Source: Saprospiraceae bacterium
GTDB taxonomy: Bacteria > Bacteroidota > Bacteroidia > Chitinophagales > Saprospiraceae
Direction: 5' to 3'
DNA length: 64,000 nt
Assembly (NCBI GenBank): GCA_013214355.1
Contig: JABSSL010000010.1
Location: 1-64,000 of the forward strand
This document shows, piece by piece, positions 1 through 9,351 of this stretch (within the stretch, counting starts at the first letter, position 1; every line of letters begins with the position of its first letter). The notes under the pieces were generated by a model. It ran no database searches, had not been told where the DNA came from, and saw only the letters and a list, made by a program, of their open reading frames with translations. Position numbers and translations under genes: made by a program.

Positions 1-623
1 GCTTGCCCGCCACGACCTTACATGATCTAAGCGTTCTGATCTTGTCATAGATTTTTAACCTAAAGATCGGATGCAACTTCATCAAACGCAAGATGGGGGG
101 CAATGGGCGGATACCTTTTTCCAGCTCCTTCAACCATGCCATTGCTGGTATTGAGACTAGCAGCGTCCACTCCCATCTGTTTCGCAGCCTCCACTTTCAT
201 CATTTCTCGGACAGTTGCCGCCATCTCTCGCAAGGGCATCCAAAGCGAAGCTACCGAAAGACTTCCTCCTGTACTCATGCCATCGACAATTCCCGTTTCC
301 GTAGCAGCACCAACAACTTGAACCTGCTCTAGGCTGACATCCAACTCGTCCGCTACCATTTGGGCAAAGCTGGTGAAGGTACCCTGTCCCATCTCTACTT
401 TAGGAGAGTGTAGCGTAACCTTATTATCTTTTGTTATCTCGAACCATAGATTGGCCTCCGTTCCTGTTCCGGAATAAGGAGGGACCATTGTTTCTGCCAT
501 TTCCAATCCCACTCGACGCAGGGGATTTCGAAATACATAGGTACCCACTGCCAACACACCAATGGTTCCCAGACCACCACGGATCAGAAATTTCCGACGG
601 GATACTTTTTTCTTTTCAGTCAT
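1..623 (-). pseudogene. Molybdopterin-binding (beta) subunit of an isoquinoline 1-oxidoreductase-type enzyme, N-terminal part, probably frameshifted
   Basis: The 187-residue reading frame from 623 starts with a Tat-like leader (S-RRKFL near residue 9, then a hydrophobic stretch) and continues with the family's first conserved block, EMGQG (around residue 77) and STGGS (around 116). Proteins of this family carry molybdenum cofactor, are exported by Tat, and are usually over 700 residues. Here a TAG stop at 60-62 ends the frame after about a quarter of the protein. The neighbouring minus frame stays open from about 80 to the left edge and reads LRSCKVVAGK near position 20, which could be the continuation, so a one-base frameshift near 60-80 is my reading. 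It follows the 2Fe-2S subunit gene by 5 bases. A natural early truncation or a sequence error are the alternatives. Confidence 0.6.
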
Positions 624-628
624 GATCT

Positions 629-1108
629 TTAGCTTGTTTGGTTAGCAGATTGAGTTAATTCAGCTGCCCGGTGAATGGCTTTACGCATCCGCACATAGGT
701 AGCACATCGACATACATTGATAATGTTGTTATCAATATCCTCGTCTGTCGGATTAGGATTCTTTTCCAATAAAGCGGCAGTGGCCATCATAAAGCCTGGC
801 TGACAGTAACCGCATTGAGGTACGACATGTTCCACCCAAGCTTGCTGCACAGGATGTGGGTTCTCTCTAGTCCCTAAGCCCTCGATCGTAGTGACACTTT
901 TACCTTCAGCAAACTTCACAGCATAGGAGCAAGAGCGGACGGCTTCTCCATCAACGTGGAGGGTACAGGCTCCGCAGGCCGCCTTACCGCAGCCAAATTT
1001 TGTCCCCTTTAGGTCTAACATATCTCGAACTACCCAAAGTAAAGGGGTATTCCCATCTTCTATCTCGATGGATTGGGCTTGTCCATTTATGGTGAATGAT
1101 ACTTTCAT
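629..1108 (-). CDS. Isoquinoline 1-oxidoreductase-type 2Fe-2S (alpha) subunit
   Basis: This 159-residue protein is the small iron-sulfur subunit of a xanthine dehydrogenase-family molybdenum hydroxylase. It passes electrons from the Mo site of the large subunit to an external acceptor. The N-terminal plant-type ferredoxin domain has FGCGKAACGACTL (about residues 38-50) and a fourth cysteine in VRSCSY. The C-terminal helical 2Fe-2S domain has QCGYCQPG (about 98-105) and NVCRCATYVRMRKAI (about 131-145). Length and motif order match the family. It sits between the dihaem cytochrome (1140-1754) and the Mo subunit (1-623), the order expected for a three-gene operon read on the minus strand. The substrate cannot be told from sequence; aldehyde or N-heterocycle oxidation is typical. 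Confidence 0.9.
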   Translation of the reverse strand: MKVSFTINGQAQSIEIEDGNTPLLWVVRDMLDLKGTKFGCGKAACGACTLHVDGEAVRSCSYAVKFAEGKSVTTIEGLGTRENPHPVQQAWVEHVVPQCGYCQPGFMMATAALLEKNPNPTDEDIDNNIINVCRCATYVRMRKAIHRAAELTQSANQTS

Positions 1109-1139
1109 TGTCTTCTATTTAAATGATGATCTTCAATCA

Positions 1140-1754
1140 TTATTCTGCTGGGATAACTGCTCCGGCTTCAAACCACGCCTTAACAGCTTCAATGTATTCC
1201 TCTACCGGTACAGGCGGTAGTTCTCTATGATTGCCGGCAGCATCGATTCCAGGTTCCCATGCCCACAATACCAGTTCATGTTCGGTCAGATGCTCCATTA
1301 CTTCATGATGAGTTCTACCACCATTTCTTTTGGGATCCAGCATCGATTCGGCAATTTCAGTCCGGGTCAAGCCTTCCCATTTCATGCTTTCTGGCGCCAG
1401 GCTCCATTCTGGGGCCCCAGGTACGCCAGAGTAATCATTATTTTCTGACTGGTGACAAGTGTTGCAAGTTGTGGCTTGGTAGCCAAGATTTCCTTCTCCA
1501 CGTGCCATATCAAAATAGTGAGGGTGGCTGTCCTCACCTTGTTTTGGAATATTATCACTGGGGTGACAATTCACACAGCGTTTGTGCATGAGCACTGCCA
1601 TCATCTTGTCAAAGTTCTCTTCGCTACTTGATGACAGCTCTTCGGAACTGCCTTCAGCAGCACCATTCGGTTCCGAATTGGTAAAGCCACCAGCAAAGAG
1701 AATAGAAGCACAGAGGAGAACGGGAATAACATACAGCAGTTTTTGACTTCTCAT
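1140..1754 (-). CDS. Exported dihaem cytochrome c subunit of the molybdenum hydroxylase
   Basis: The 204-residue product has a signal peptide (residues 1-21), a Ser/Glu-rich low-complexity linker (about 28-47), and two haem c sites, CVNCH (about 60-64) and CNTCH (about 97-101). The position at the head of the operon suggests that it takes electrons from the 2Fe-2S subunit and hands them to the respiratory chain in the periplasm. Proteins with this arrangement are annotated as isoquinoline 1-oxidoreductase subunits. It reads on the minus strand, 31 bases before the 2Fe-2S subunit. No third haem motif is present. Confidence 0.82.
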   Translation of the reverse strand: MRSQKLLYVIPVLLCASILFAGGFTNSEPNGAAEGSSEELSSSSEENFDKMMAVLMHKRCVNCHPSDNIPKQGEDSHPHYFDMARGEGNLGYQATTCNTCHQSENNDYSGVPGAPEWSLAPESMKWEGLTRTEIAESMLDPKRNGGRTHHEVMEHLTEHELVLWAWEPGIDAAGNHRELPPVPVEEYIEAVKAWFEAGAVIPAE

Positions 1755-1877
1755 CCTACTTGTTTTTAGTGTATTTTAGGAATTGGTGTGTTACTTGACA
1801 GTGAAGGTACTAATAAGATGTGCACCTCCATTTGCCAATTTGTGTCAAAACCTGCTTGTCAAATCGAATCAGCTGGA

Positions 1878-2699
1878 TTATGGACTAATCTTAGAAGGAG
1901 AGATACCAAACTCTTTCTTGAAGGTTCGACTGAAGTGGGCAAGATCTTTGAATCCCAAATCCAGGTATATCTCAGAAGCCGTTTGTGAGGTAGTAAGTAA
2001 CAACTCTCTGGCCTTAACTAATCTTTGCTTTAATATCCAGTTGTGCGGAGAAGTATTGAAAATCTTCCGGAAGTCCCGATGGAAGGTGGAGAGGCTGCGT
2101 CCAGATAATTTCGCTAACTCCCCCAATGGTAACGGCGAGATGATGTGATGAGTCATGAACTCTCGTAATTCAGCTTTTACAGATTTCGAAAACTCATGAA
2201 AGAGTGCCAAATGTTCAGGATTGGATTGAATAATCCCCAGAAGCGCCTCCTTTGTCTTTAGATACATTAGGTGTTTATCAGGAGATTGGTTTTCAGACAA
2301 ATAGAGCTTCAAACTCCGATAGAGGCCCAAAAGGATGGCGTTTTGCTCTAGATTAACAACAGGGCTTTTTACAGCTTTGTTAGGGATTTTGTATCCCAAT
2401 TCTTTAATGGCACTTTTGATGAAATCATCCTGCAATACCATGGCGTCAATCAAAGCACAATCTTCTGCCTCATCCCAGGTTTTGAAGTAGGAAAGTTCCG
2501 TGAATTTTCGAACAATACAGAAATTACCCTTTGGGATAATAATAAGCTTGTTCTTGTAGCGAATGTTTAGCTGGCCCTGCTGTACATAGAATAGTACGTT
2601 TGCTGGGTAATAGCCAGAATGCTCATTTTCTTTCCGCGCTTCGATAAAAGCCGCGATCTGTATCCCCTCATATTCCAGAAACTGAAAATTATTCTCCAT
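1878..2699 (-). CDS. AraC-family transcriptional regulator
   Basis: A 273-residue protein. The N-terminal half (about 10-160) is a beta-rich region resembling cupin-type AraC sensor domains. The C-terminal 95 residues form the double helix-turn-helix: LGELAKLSGRSLSTFHRDF (about 192-210) and ASEIYLDLGFKDLAHFSRTF (about 241-260), ending in the usual F-GISPS. It lies upstream of the molybdenum hydroxylase operon on the same strand, 123 bases away, and could control that operon, but this is inference. On the minus strand TATTTTTG (2720-2727) fits a Bacteroidota -7 element 20 bases before the start codon. The ligand is unknown. Confidence 0.85.
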   Translation of the reverse strand: MENNFQFLEYEGIQIAAFIEARKENEHSGYYPANVLFYVQQGQLNIRYKNKLIIIPKGNFCIVRKFTELSYFKTWDEAEDCALIDAMVLQDDFIKSAIKELGYKIPNKAVKSPVVNLEQNAILLGLYRSLKLYLSENQSPDKHLMYLKTKEALLGIIQSNPEHLALFHEFSKSVKAELREFMTHHIISPLPLGELAKLSGRSLSTFHRDFRKIFNTSPHNWILKQRLVKARELLLTTSQTASEIYLDLGFKDLAHFSRTFKKEFGISPSKISP

Positions 2700-2719
2700 G
2701 CCATATGGTATTAGATGTA

Positions 2720-2727
2720 CAAAAATA
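2720..2727 (-). promoter_or_regulatory. Possible -7 element of the AraC gene
   Basis: The minus strand reads TATTTTTG, a match to the Bacteroidota TAnnTTTG -7 consensus, 20 bases upstream of the AraC start. I do not see a good -33 TTG at the usual spacing, so this is tentative. Confidence 0.3.
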
Positions 2728-2806
2728 CCGCTTTTGGCATTAGGCAGATTGTCTTTTTATGTCAAAAAAATAAATTGCAGCGAAGCTCTACTCTAAGTCG
2801 ATTAAC

Positions 2807-3550
2807 TTAGGCAAAGAGCCTTGCTTTCCAATATCGAGCGTTCATTTCAGCTATATTAGCAATGGATATTCCTTCTGGGCATTCCACTTCACAAGCTCCT
2901 GTGAATGAGCAATGTCCAAACCCCTCCTCCTCCATTTGCGCCGTCATATCCCTTACACGTTGATCAGCTTCTAGCTTCCCCTGAGGGAGCGTATTAAGGT
3001 GATTAATCTTGGCTGAAGTAAACAGAGCAGCCGAGCCATTCTTGCAGGTGGCCACACAAGCCCCACATCCGATGCAGGCGGCAGCATCCATAGCTTTGTC
3101 CGCTGTTTCCTTACCAATTAAAATGGCATTGGCTTCTGGGGCTGTGCCCGTCTTGGCACTAATGTATCCTCCCTGTGCTATGATACGATCAAAAGCAGAG
3201 CGATCCACGATCAGGTCTTGAACGACCGGGAATGCTTTGGCCCTCCACGGTTCCACGGTAACCGTATCTCCATCCTGAAAACTCCGCAAGTGTAGCTGAC
3301 AGGTGGTAACGTGGTCATGAGGTCCATGAGCACGACCATTGATAAAGATCCCACACTGTCCACAGATTCCTTCTCTACAATCATATTCAAAGGCAATGAC
3401 GCGCTCTCCCTTGAGCACCAGGGTTTCATTCAAATGATCCAGCGCCTCTAAAAAGGACATGTCCTCGGTGAGATGATCAACTAGATATTCTTTGAAAGCT
3501 CCCTTATCTTGAAATTGTTCTTGTCTCCAAATGCGGAATGTAAGTTGCAT
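2807..3550 (-). CDS. sdhB: Succinate dehydrogenase/fumarate reductase iron-sulfur subunit
   Basis: This 247-residue subunit carries the three Fe-S centres between the flavin and the membrane quinone site. The 2Fe-2S ligands are in CREGICGQC (C58, C63, C66) with C84. The 4Fe-4S set is CIGCGACVATC (C159-C169). The last cluster uses C214, C220 and C224 in CSFTGACEVECPEG. This arrangement is the one found in the Bacteroidota/epsilon-proteobacteria-like succinate:quinone oxidoreductases that have a single cytochrome b558 anchor. It is the last gene of the ppc-sdhC-sdhA-sdhB run, 26 bases after sdhA. Direction of the reaction (succinate oxidation or fumarate reduction) cannot be decided from sequence. 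Confidence 0.95.
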   Translation of the reverse strand: MQLTFRIWRQEQFQDKGAFKEYLVDHLTEDMSFLEALDHLNETLVLKGERVIAFEYDCREGICGQCGIFINGRAHGPHDHVTTCQLHLRSFQDGDTVTVEPWRAKAFPVVQDLIVDRSAFDRIIAQGGYISAKTGTAPEANAILIGKETADKAMDAAACIGCGACVATCKNGSAALFTSAKINHLNTLPQGKLEADQRVRDMTAQMEEEGFGHCSFTGACEVECPEGISIANIAEMNARYWKARLFA

Positions 3551-3576
3551 AATTTGAGGTTTAGCGTTGGGTCAGG

Positions 3577-5487
3577 TTATTTGTAACTTCTTACTGATGG
3601 CTGCACATATTCAAAAGTTAGTTCCTCTCTGTGCAGTTGGAAAGCCTCGGGATCATATTCCCAAGCGGATACGTAGGCAAAGTCGTCATCCCTGCGCTGG
3701 GCCTCCCCTTCCTCCGTTTGATATTCCTCACGAAAATGAGCTCCGCAGGATTCCTCTCGTTGCAAAGCATCTGTACACATGAGGATCCCTAGTTCGATAA
3801 AATCGGCCAATCGCAGCGCTTTTTCTAATTCCGTATTGAGTCCCCGAGCTACCCCCGTCACCTTCACATCGGACCAAAAGGAAGTTCTTAGCGCTTTGAT
3901 ATCTTCGATAGCTTGCTCCAGTCCAGGTTTATTCCTGCTCATGGCGCACTCCTGCCACATAATCTTTCCCAAAGCGCGATGGAAGTCATCTACGGTCCGC
4001 TTGCCATGCACAGAAAGTATTCGATCGATCTGATCTTTCACTTCTTGTTCGACGACCTCAAAAGCGGGATCATCTACGGTAGCAGTATCCGTAGCCAGAC
4101 TAGCGGCTAAATAATTGTTAATAGTATTCGGCAAAATGAAGTAGCCATCAACGCTAGCCTGCAAGAGAGAATTAGCCCCTAGGCGGTTAGCACCATGGTC
4201 TGAGAAATTGCATTCGCCGACAGCATACAAGCCAGGAATGGTAGTCATCAGCTCATAATCCACCCAAAGTCCTCCCATCGAGAAATGGGCAGCAGGAGAG
4301 ATCAACATAGGTTCGGCATAGGCATTGATTCCCGTGATTTTCTTGTACATTTTGAAGAGATTGCCATAGCGATCTTGCACCACCTGCTGACCATAGTCGG
4401 CAATGGCTTTCCGAAAATCTAGATATACAGCATTCTTCAATCGGCCTACCCCAAAACCGGCGTCAATTCGTTCCTTGGCGGCCCGAGAAGCAATATCTCT
4501 TGGGGCCAAATTACCGAAGCTAGGATATCGTCTTTCCAAATAATAATCTCGCTCGGCCTCCGGAATATCATTCGGCTTTCGGGGATCATCTTTCTGCAAT
4601 GGCACCCAAATCCGACCATCATTCCGCAAAGATTCTGACATTAAAGTCAGTTTGGATTGGGATTCGCTAGATTGAGGTAAAGCCGTGGGATGGATCTGAG
4701 TGAAACTGGGAGCCGCAAAGAAAGCGCCTCGTTTATGAGCTTTCCAGATAGCGCTGCCGTTGCAACCAATCGCCAAGGTAGAAAGGCGATAGACGCGGGA
4801 GTAACCACCGGTAGCCAGGACGACCGCATCAGCTGCAAATCGTTTCAATTCCCCTGTGACTAGATCTCTAGCAATGATCCCCTTAGCCACGCCGTCTACC
4901 AGAACCAAGTCCATCATTTCATGTCTAGGGAAAAGGGTGACCTTTTGTTGTCTCACCATTTTATTGAGCTGGGAGTAGGCCGCCAATAGCAACTGCTGTC
5001 CCGTTTGTCCTCTAGCATAAAAGGTACGTTGTACCTGCACACCACCAAAACTTCTGTTCACCAGCACACCACCGTATTCCCGGGCAAAGGGTACGCCCTG
5101 CTGCGTAAAGTGGTCAATAAGCGGAGCTGAGAGTTCCGCTAAACGATAAGTATTGGCCTCCCTCGATCGAAAGTCTCCTCCTTTAAGGGTATCATAAAAC
5201 ATTCGCCAAATACTATCTCCATCATGCTGATAGTTCTTAGCGGCATTGATCCCGCCCTGCGCTGCCACGGAATGCGCTCTGCGAGCAGAATCTTGATAAA
5301 AGAAGCATTGTATATCATATCCCAGCTCTGCCAGTGTAGCGGCAGCTCCTGCCCCAGAAAGTCCAGAGCCCACCACGATCACCTTCAGTTTTTTCTTATT
5401 GGCTGGATTGATCAACTGGCTTTTGAGCTGATAATTGCGCCACTTGTCTTCCAATCTTCCTTCTGGGATTTTTGCGTCAAGTTTCAT
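3577..5487 (-). CDS. sdhA: Succinate dehydrogenase/fumarate reductase flavoprotein subunit
   Basis: The 636-residue catalytic subunit has the FAD-binding [12 protein letters not shown] (about 38-49) and the covalent flavin site [15 protein letters not shown] with H72. Substrate and catalytic motifs are [21 protein letters not shown], and the [10 protein letters not shown] block (around 405-415). It interconverts succinate and fumarate at the inner face of the membrane. The length is close to that of other Bacteroidota SdhA proteins. It lies 8 bases after sdhC and 26 bases before sdhB on the minus strand, so the three are surely co-transcribed. Confidence 0.95.
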   Translation of the reverse strand: MKLDAKIPEGRLEDKWRNYQLKSQLINPANKKKLKVIVVGSGLSGAGAAATLAELGYDIQCFFYQDSARRAHSVAAQGGINAAKNYQHDGDSIWRMFYDTLKGGDFRSREANTYRLAELSAPLIDHFTQQGVPFAREYGGVLVNRSFGGVQVQRTFYARGQTGQQLLLAAYSQLNKMVRQQKVTLFPRHEMMDLVLVDGVAKGIIARDLVTGELKRFAADAVVLATGGYSRVYRLSTLAIGCNGSAIWKAHKRGAFFAAPSFTQIHPTALPQSSESQSKLTLMSESLRNDGRIWVPLQKDDPRKPNDIPEAERDYYLERRYPSFGNLAPRDIASRAAKERIDAGFGVGRLKNAVYLDFRKAIADYGQQVVQDRYGNLFKMYKKITGINAYAEPMLISPAAHFSMGGLWVDYELMTTIPGLYAVGECNFSDHGANRLGANSLLQASVDGYFILPNTINNYLAASLATDTATVDDPAFEVVEQEVKDQIDRILSVHGKRTVDDFHRALGKIMWQECAMSRNKPGLEQAIEDIKALRTSFWSDVKVTGVARGLNTELEKALRLADFIELGILMCTDALQREESCGAHFREEYQTEEGEAQRRDDDFAYVSAWEYDPEAFQLHREELTFEYVQPSVRSYK

Positions 5488-5495
5488 AAGCGTGA

Positions 5496-6164
5496 TTATT
5501 GGAAATAAACAACGATAGGAATAATGCCAAAGCCTGCGGAAATTACGATGGCATAGATGAGCGAGACCTTAGCCAGCCATTGCAGCCCGGGCTGATGATA
5601 GAACCCAAGAGTTTTGAAAGCCGCTTGCAGGCCATGATGCAAATGGAATCCCAACGGGATTGCTAGCAGCGTGTAGAATGCTACGTAATAGACATTTTGG
5701 AATAGCGTATAAGTAACTTCGTAGATATCCTTGTTACCTGCCTCATCATAAGCTACTTCCGCCCCAATGCCCAGCTTGATTCTCGCCCAGAAGTTGACCA
5801 AATGCACGATGATAAAAATTAGAATCAAGGCACCCAAAGCCCCCATATTCTGCGAAGCCCAGCTGCTATTCTCCTTATGAAGATTCACGGCATATTTCAC
5901 TGGTTTAGCTTTCCGGTTTCGAATCAAAACCAGTACGGCATAGACCACATGCACCAGAATGGAGGCATACAGGGCATAAGCTACTACCATAATCAGGGGA
6001 TTTTCCCGCAAAAAGGTAGAATAGGCGTTATATAGCCCCCTTGCCGTATCCTGTGGTAGAAGTAACAGACAATTGGCAGAAAGATGTACGATCAGGAACA
6101 AACAGAGGAATAAACCCGTCAAGGCAATCATGTTTTTCCGAAAGAATAATCGATTTGACTTCAT
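5496..6164 (-). CDS. sdhC: Succinate dehydrogenase cytochrome b558 membrane anchor
   Basis: A 222-residue integral membrane protein with five hydrophobic helices. Histidines suited to bis-haem b ligation occur within or near helices in [11 protein letters not shown] (about 25), HVVYAVLV (about 72), [14 protein letters not shown] (about 120) and HLHHGLQAA (about 175). This is the single-polypeptide dihaem anchor of B. subtilis/Bacteroides-type succinate:quinone oxidoreductases, so no sdhD is expected and none is seen. Its start is only 21 bases after the end of ppc, which suggests one transcript with that gene. Confidence 0.9.
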   Translation of the reverse strand: MKSNRLFFRKNMIALTGLFLCLFLIVHLSANCLLLLPQDTARGLYNAYSTFLRENPLIMVVAYALYASILVHVVYAVLVLIRNRKAKPVKYAVNLHKENSSWASQNMGALGALILIFIIVHLVNFWARIKLGIGAEVAYDEAGNKDIYEVTYTLFQNVYYVAFYTLLAIPLGFHLHHGLQAAFKTLGFYHQPGLQWLAKVSLIYAIVISAGFGIIPIVVYFQ

Positions 6165-6185
6165 GTTCGTATTTTTGAGATAGCA

Positions 6186-8900
6186 TCACCCAGTACTCTT
6201 CAAGCCACCTGCAATTCCATTGGTGATCATCAATAATTTCTTTAACAAAGGTTCTGCGTCCGCCGGAGAACTCTCTTTAACCCTTCGCCAGTTCTTTAAA
6301 TAGCCCAACTGTAATTGGTGCAAATGAGCTAGAATACTGCTCCGGAGTGTAATATTTCTCAATTGATTCGTTCGGCGCTCCGCTACTGTCTTTCCAAACA
6401 ATTCCGTAATCTGCTGCAATCCCCACTGGTGATCTGTCAGTAATAATTCCATCAAAGCCTCACGGTGTTCAACTTCCTTTACCAGTTCTGCAAAGGCCTC
6501 CATAATGGATTGATCAGCGTTTAGTAAGCTGGTTTCGACTTCTATCAAGGTATAGTATAGCAATGGCCATTCCGTAGCTGTTTTCTGCAAGGCGGACCAT
6601 AAGCTCGGATATTCCTCCTGCAACTGATGCAAGGCCGAACCTACTCCGAACCAACCCGTCAAGTTAAACCGAGATTGATTCCAGCTGAATACCCAAGGAA
6701 TAGCCCGCAAGTCTGATAGACTCTGGGTGCCGGTGCGACGGGCAGGGCGAGAGCCAATTTTGCTTTGCTCTAGCACATCTATAGGAGTAGCCTGGGTGTA
6801 AAAGGGAATGAATCCGGGATGTCCAATCAAGGAAGGATAAGTCTGCTGTGACAGTTGAGTCAGCTGATCCATAGCATTGAAGAGCTCCGTTGGTAAGGGC
6901 TTAGGGTCTTGCCGTTTCATCACTTGCCGGGCCGTACCCGCCAGCATCATCTCCAAATTATAGGTAGCATTCTTTAAGTTAGCAAACTGTTGCGCGATGG
7001 TTTCCCCCTGCACCGTGATCTTAATCTCACCGCTGACAGAACCATTTGGCATGCTATCTAGAAAGCGATGATACTTGCCCCCTCCTCGGCTTATGGTTCC
7101 TCCTCGGCCATGGAAAAAGCACAATTGCATCCCGTATGTTGCTGCTGCTTTGGTGAGTTTATCCTCAGCTTGATAAATGTTCCAACGGCTAGCCAAAATT
7201 CCGCCATCTTTATTGCTATCGCTATATCCCAACATCACCTCTTGAATATGACTTGTTCGCCTACGCTGAGTTACAGGATGAGAAAGAAAGTCGTGGAGAA
7301 TCTGATCTCCCGCTTGTAGGTCATCGATAGTCTCCAAAAGTGGAACCACAGGAATTGACTCTTCCAAAAGTCCCACTTCCCGTAGGAATAGGTAAACCAC
7401 TAGAAGATCGGTGACATCCCGCGTCATACTAACGATGATCGAGCCGATACCTGCGGTACCATGTTGTTGAATGTGTCTGCGGAGTACCCGATAGTAAGCT
7501 AGCAATTGATCCGCCTCGGGTCCACAGGTCTCGCCCAAAACTAAAAATGGTCGTTTGGACTGCAGCTCCTGGTTCAAAAACTCCAAGCGCTTTTCCATTT
7601 CCCAACTACCGAAGTCTGCCTCTGCAAATCCAGCGGCTTCCAAAATTTGACTCAGTGCTTTTTCGTGATAAGCACTGTTCTGACGGATATCCAATTTAAC
7701 CAAGTGGAAGCCAAAGCACATGACTTGGCGTTCAATATCAAAGAGGTTCTCCTGCGCGATTCGTGCGGCCCCAATTTCATTAAGTGTTTGTCTTAGCAGC
7801 TTTAAATCCTCCTGAAGCTCCTGAGCATTAGCATAAAAGCAGTCTGCCTTCGCATCGGTCCCTGCCAGTGTATTATTCAGCTTCACGATAATCAAATTGA
7901 CAAATTGGCGGTAGGGACTTCGGGGATTGCGTGCGACTGCTTTCGCTCCTTCTTCACCTAGGGCAGCTGCCCGCTGCTCAATAGCTGTCCGAAAAGTCGG
8001 TGGAGTGGCTTGATGCATTTCGGACATACTTAAGCTGGCGGCGAGCTTGGCGAAAGCCTCGAGGAGTAAATCCAGTGCTGCTTCCCGATGCTGCTGCAAC
8101 GTACTTTCAGTAAAACCAGCCGTTACATAAGGGTGCCCGTCTCGATCTCCTCCCACCCAACTACCGTAAGTCAGCATAGGGTATTGTTCGGGCTCACTGA
8201 GGTATTTGGGATCAAACCCCATGGCCTTCCACACACTGCGCAAACGACCATCACTTTCCCGGAGAGCTAAGGGAAAAACGTGCGTATAGTAATGTAAAAC
8301 ATGCTTGCGCTCATCTATGAGGGAAGGTTTCTCCAAATACACTTCTCCCGTACGCCACAGGCGCTCCAGCAAGGCCTTTAGGGCTTCCCGGATCTGGTCT
8401 CTCTCGGTGTGAGACCAGGTGGTATTCTCATTCTTGACCAGGAGCAAATAAAGCTCCCGATGCAGTTCTAATACCGTTACCCTCTTAGCTTCCGTTGGAT
8501 GCGCAGTTAGGACCGGGCGTACATGTACTTCCGGTAAAATGGCGGCCATTTGCTCCTCCGTAAAGCCACTCTGTTGCCACTTGGCAAAAGTCTCGCCCCA
8601 GGAACCCCGGATAGCATCGGGACCTCTTTCATTCTCCAGCTGCCTTTTGTATTGGACAGCGACGTTCTCTTCTACCATATTTAGTAGCTGGAAGGAAATG
8701 CTGAGGGCTTGGATTAATTTGGATTCTTGCTCGGAGTCGCGAGGAGCTGGTTTTGAAGTCCCTTCATCATTAATCCAGGGTAGCCAGTTGGCGAGGTCTT
8801 CTTCTCCGAGTGAGACTAATACTTCTTGGAAGCAAGTCATAACAAAGTTCAGATCGAGGCTGATCTTATCAACTTCTTGATCCTCTAGGATCTTTTTCAT
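6186..8900 (-). CDS. ppc: Phosphoenolpyruvate carboxylase
   Basis: This 904-residue enzyme carboxylates phosphoenolpyruvate to oxaloacetate with bicarbonate, refilling the TCA cycle. Visible signatures are the catalytic histidine block LTAHPTEAKR (H134), GSWVGGDRDGHP (246-257), YSDSNKDGG (559-567) and the second site FHGRGGTISRGGG (596-608). The C-terminus ends in STG, close to the usual NTG that contributes to the active site. Length is typical. It leads the ppc-sdhC-sdhA-sdhB unit; placing an anaplerotic enzyme with SQR suggests joint control of the oxaloacetate-to-succinate segment. A TAnnTTTG element lies about 70 bases upstream. Confidence 0.97.
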   Translation of the reverse strand: MKKILEDQEVDKISLDLNFVMTCFQEVLVSLGEEDLANWLPWINDEGTSKPAPRDSEQESKLIQALSISFQLLNMVEENVAVQYKRQLENERGPDAIRGSWGETFAKWQQSGFTEEQMAAILPEVHVRPVLTAHPTEAKRVTVLELHRELYLLLVKNENTTWSHTERDQIREALKALLERLWRTGEVYLEKPSLIDERKHVLHYYTHVFPLALRESDGRLRSVWKAMGFDPKYLSEPEQYPMLTYGSWVGGDRDGHPYVTAGFTESTLQQHREAALDLLLEAFAKLAASLSMSEMHQATPPTFRTAIEQRAAALGEEGAKAVARNPRSPYRQFVNLIIVKLNNTLAGTDAKADCFYANAQELQEDLKLLRQTLNEIGAARIAQENLFDIERQVMCFGFHLVKLDIRQNSAYHEKALSQILEAAGFAEADFGSWEMEKRLEFLNQELQSKRPFLVLGETCGPEADQLLAYYRVLRRHIQQHGTAGIGSIIVSMTRDVTDLLVVYLFLREVGLLEESIPVVPLLETIDDLQAGDQILHDFLSHPVTQRRRTSHIQEVMLGYSDSNKDGGILASRWNIYQAEDKLTKAAATYGMQLCFFHGRGGTISRGGGKYHRFLDSMPNGSVSGEIKITVQGETIAQQFANLKNATYNLEMMLAGTARQVMKRQDPKPLPTELFNAMDQLTQLSQQTYPSLIGHPGFIPFYTQATPIDVLEQSKIGSRPARRTGTQSLSDLRAIPWVFSWNQSRFNLTGWFGVGSALHQLQEEYPSLWSALQKTATEWPLLYYTLIEVETSLLNADQSIMEAFAELVKEVEHREALMELLLTDHQWGLQQITELFGKTVAERRTNQLRNITLRSSILAHLHQLQLGYLKNWRRVKESSPADAEPLLKKLLMITNGIAGGLKSTG

Positions 8901-9351
8901 AAGTGCAGTTTATATCTTCAGATTAGAGAGGTTTTATGGATTTACCTCTCCTTGAACAAGGCAATTCAAAAGTACCAAATGCTCAAGCCGAGCTAGGTCT
9001 AAAAGCATCATTAGGGAGGGTGATTTTTGTCATTATTTTTGCCAAAAGATCTTCTTAAGACAGGGAAGAATGGAGCAAAAACCATAGTCTCTCGTTGGCA
9101 ACCAACAACTTATAGATGGGCATTACCATTGACTCTTTAGGAGGAAAAGGGTAAATTGCAAGCAATAAAAAATGCTGGTCTTCACTAAACTGGCAGTAGC
9201 GCAACCTCTTGTCTGACCATTCGCTACACAAGCATCTACATTATTAAGGATCTACTAACTCAAGAAAGGGTGAGTTTGCACTTGCTTTTCTGCTTAGTTG
9301 GTATTTGTGTACACCTGGCAAATCGATCGTATTTGCACAGACAATTAAACC
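8901..9351. other. Divergent intergenic region between ppc and xrtN
   Basis: These 451 bases separate two divergent genes and contain no convincing coding sequence. A minus-strand TACTTTTG (8967-8974) may serve ppc. A plus-strand TATTTTTG at 9034-9041 matches the -7 consensus, but it is over 300 bases before xrtN and lacks a clear -33 partner. No strong hairpin is visible. Confidence 0.5.
8967..8974 (-). promoter_or_regulatory. Possible -7 element for ppc-sdhCAB
   Basis: The minus strand reads TACTTTTG, fitting TAnnTTTG. It would give a leader of roughly 60 bases before the ppc start at 8900. No good -33 box is seen at the standard distance. Confidence 0.35.

Noticed and set aside
1783-2148. 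Plus-strand open frame opposite the AraC gene
   Set aside because: It runs antisense to the conserved DNA-binding domain of the AraC protein, has no domain match and no promoter.
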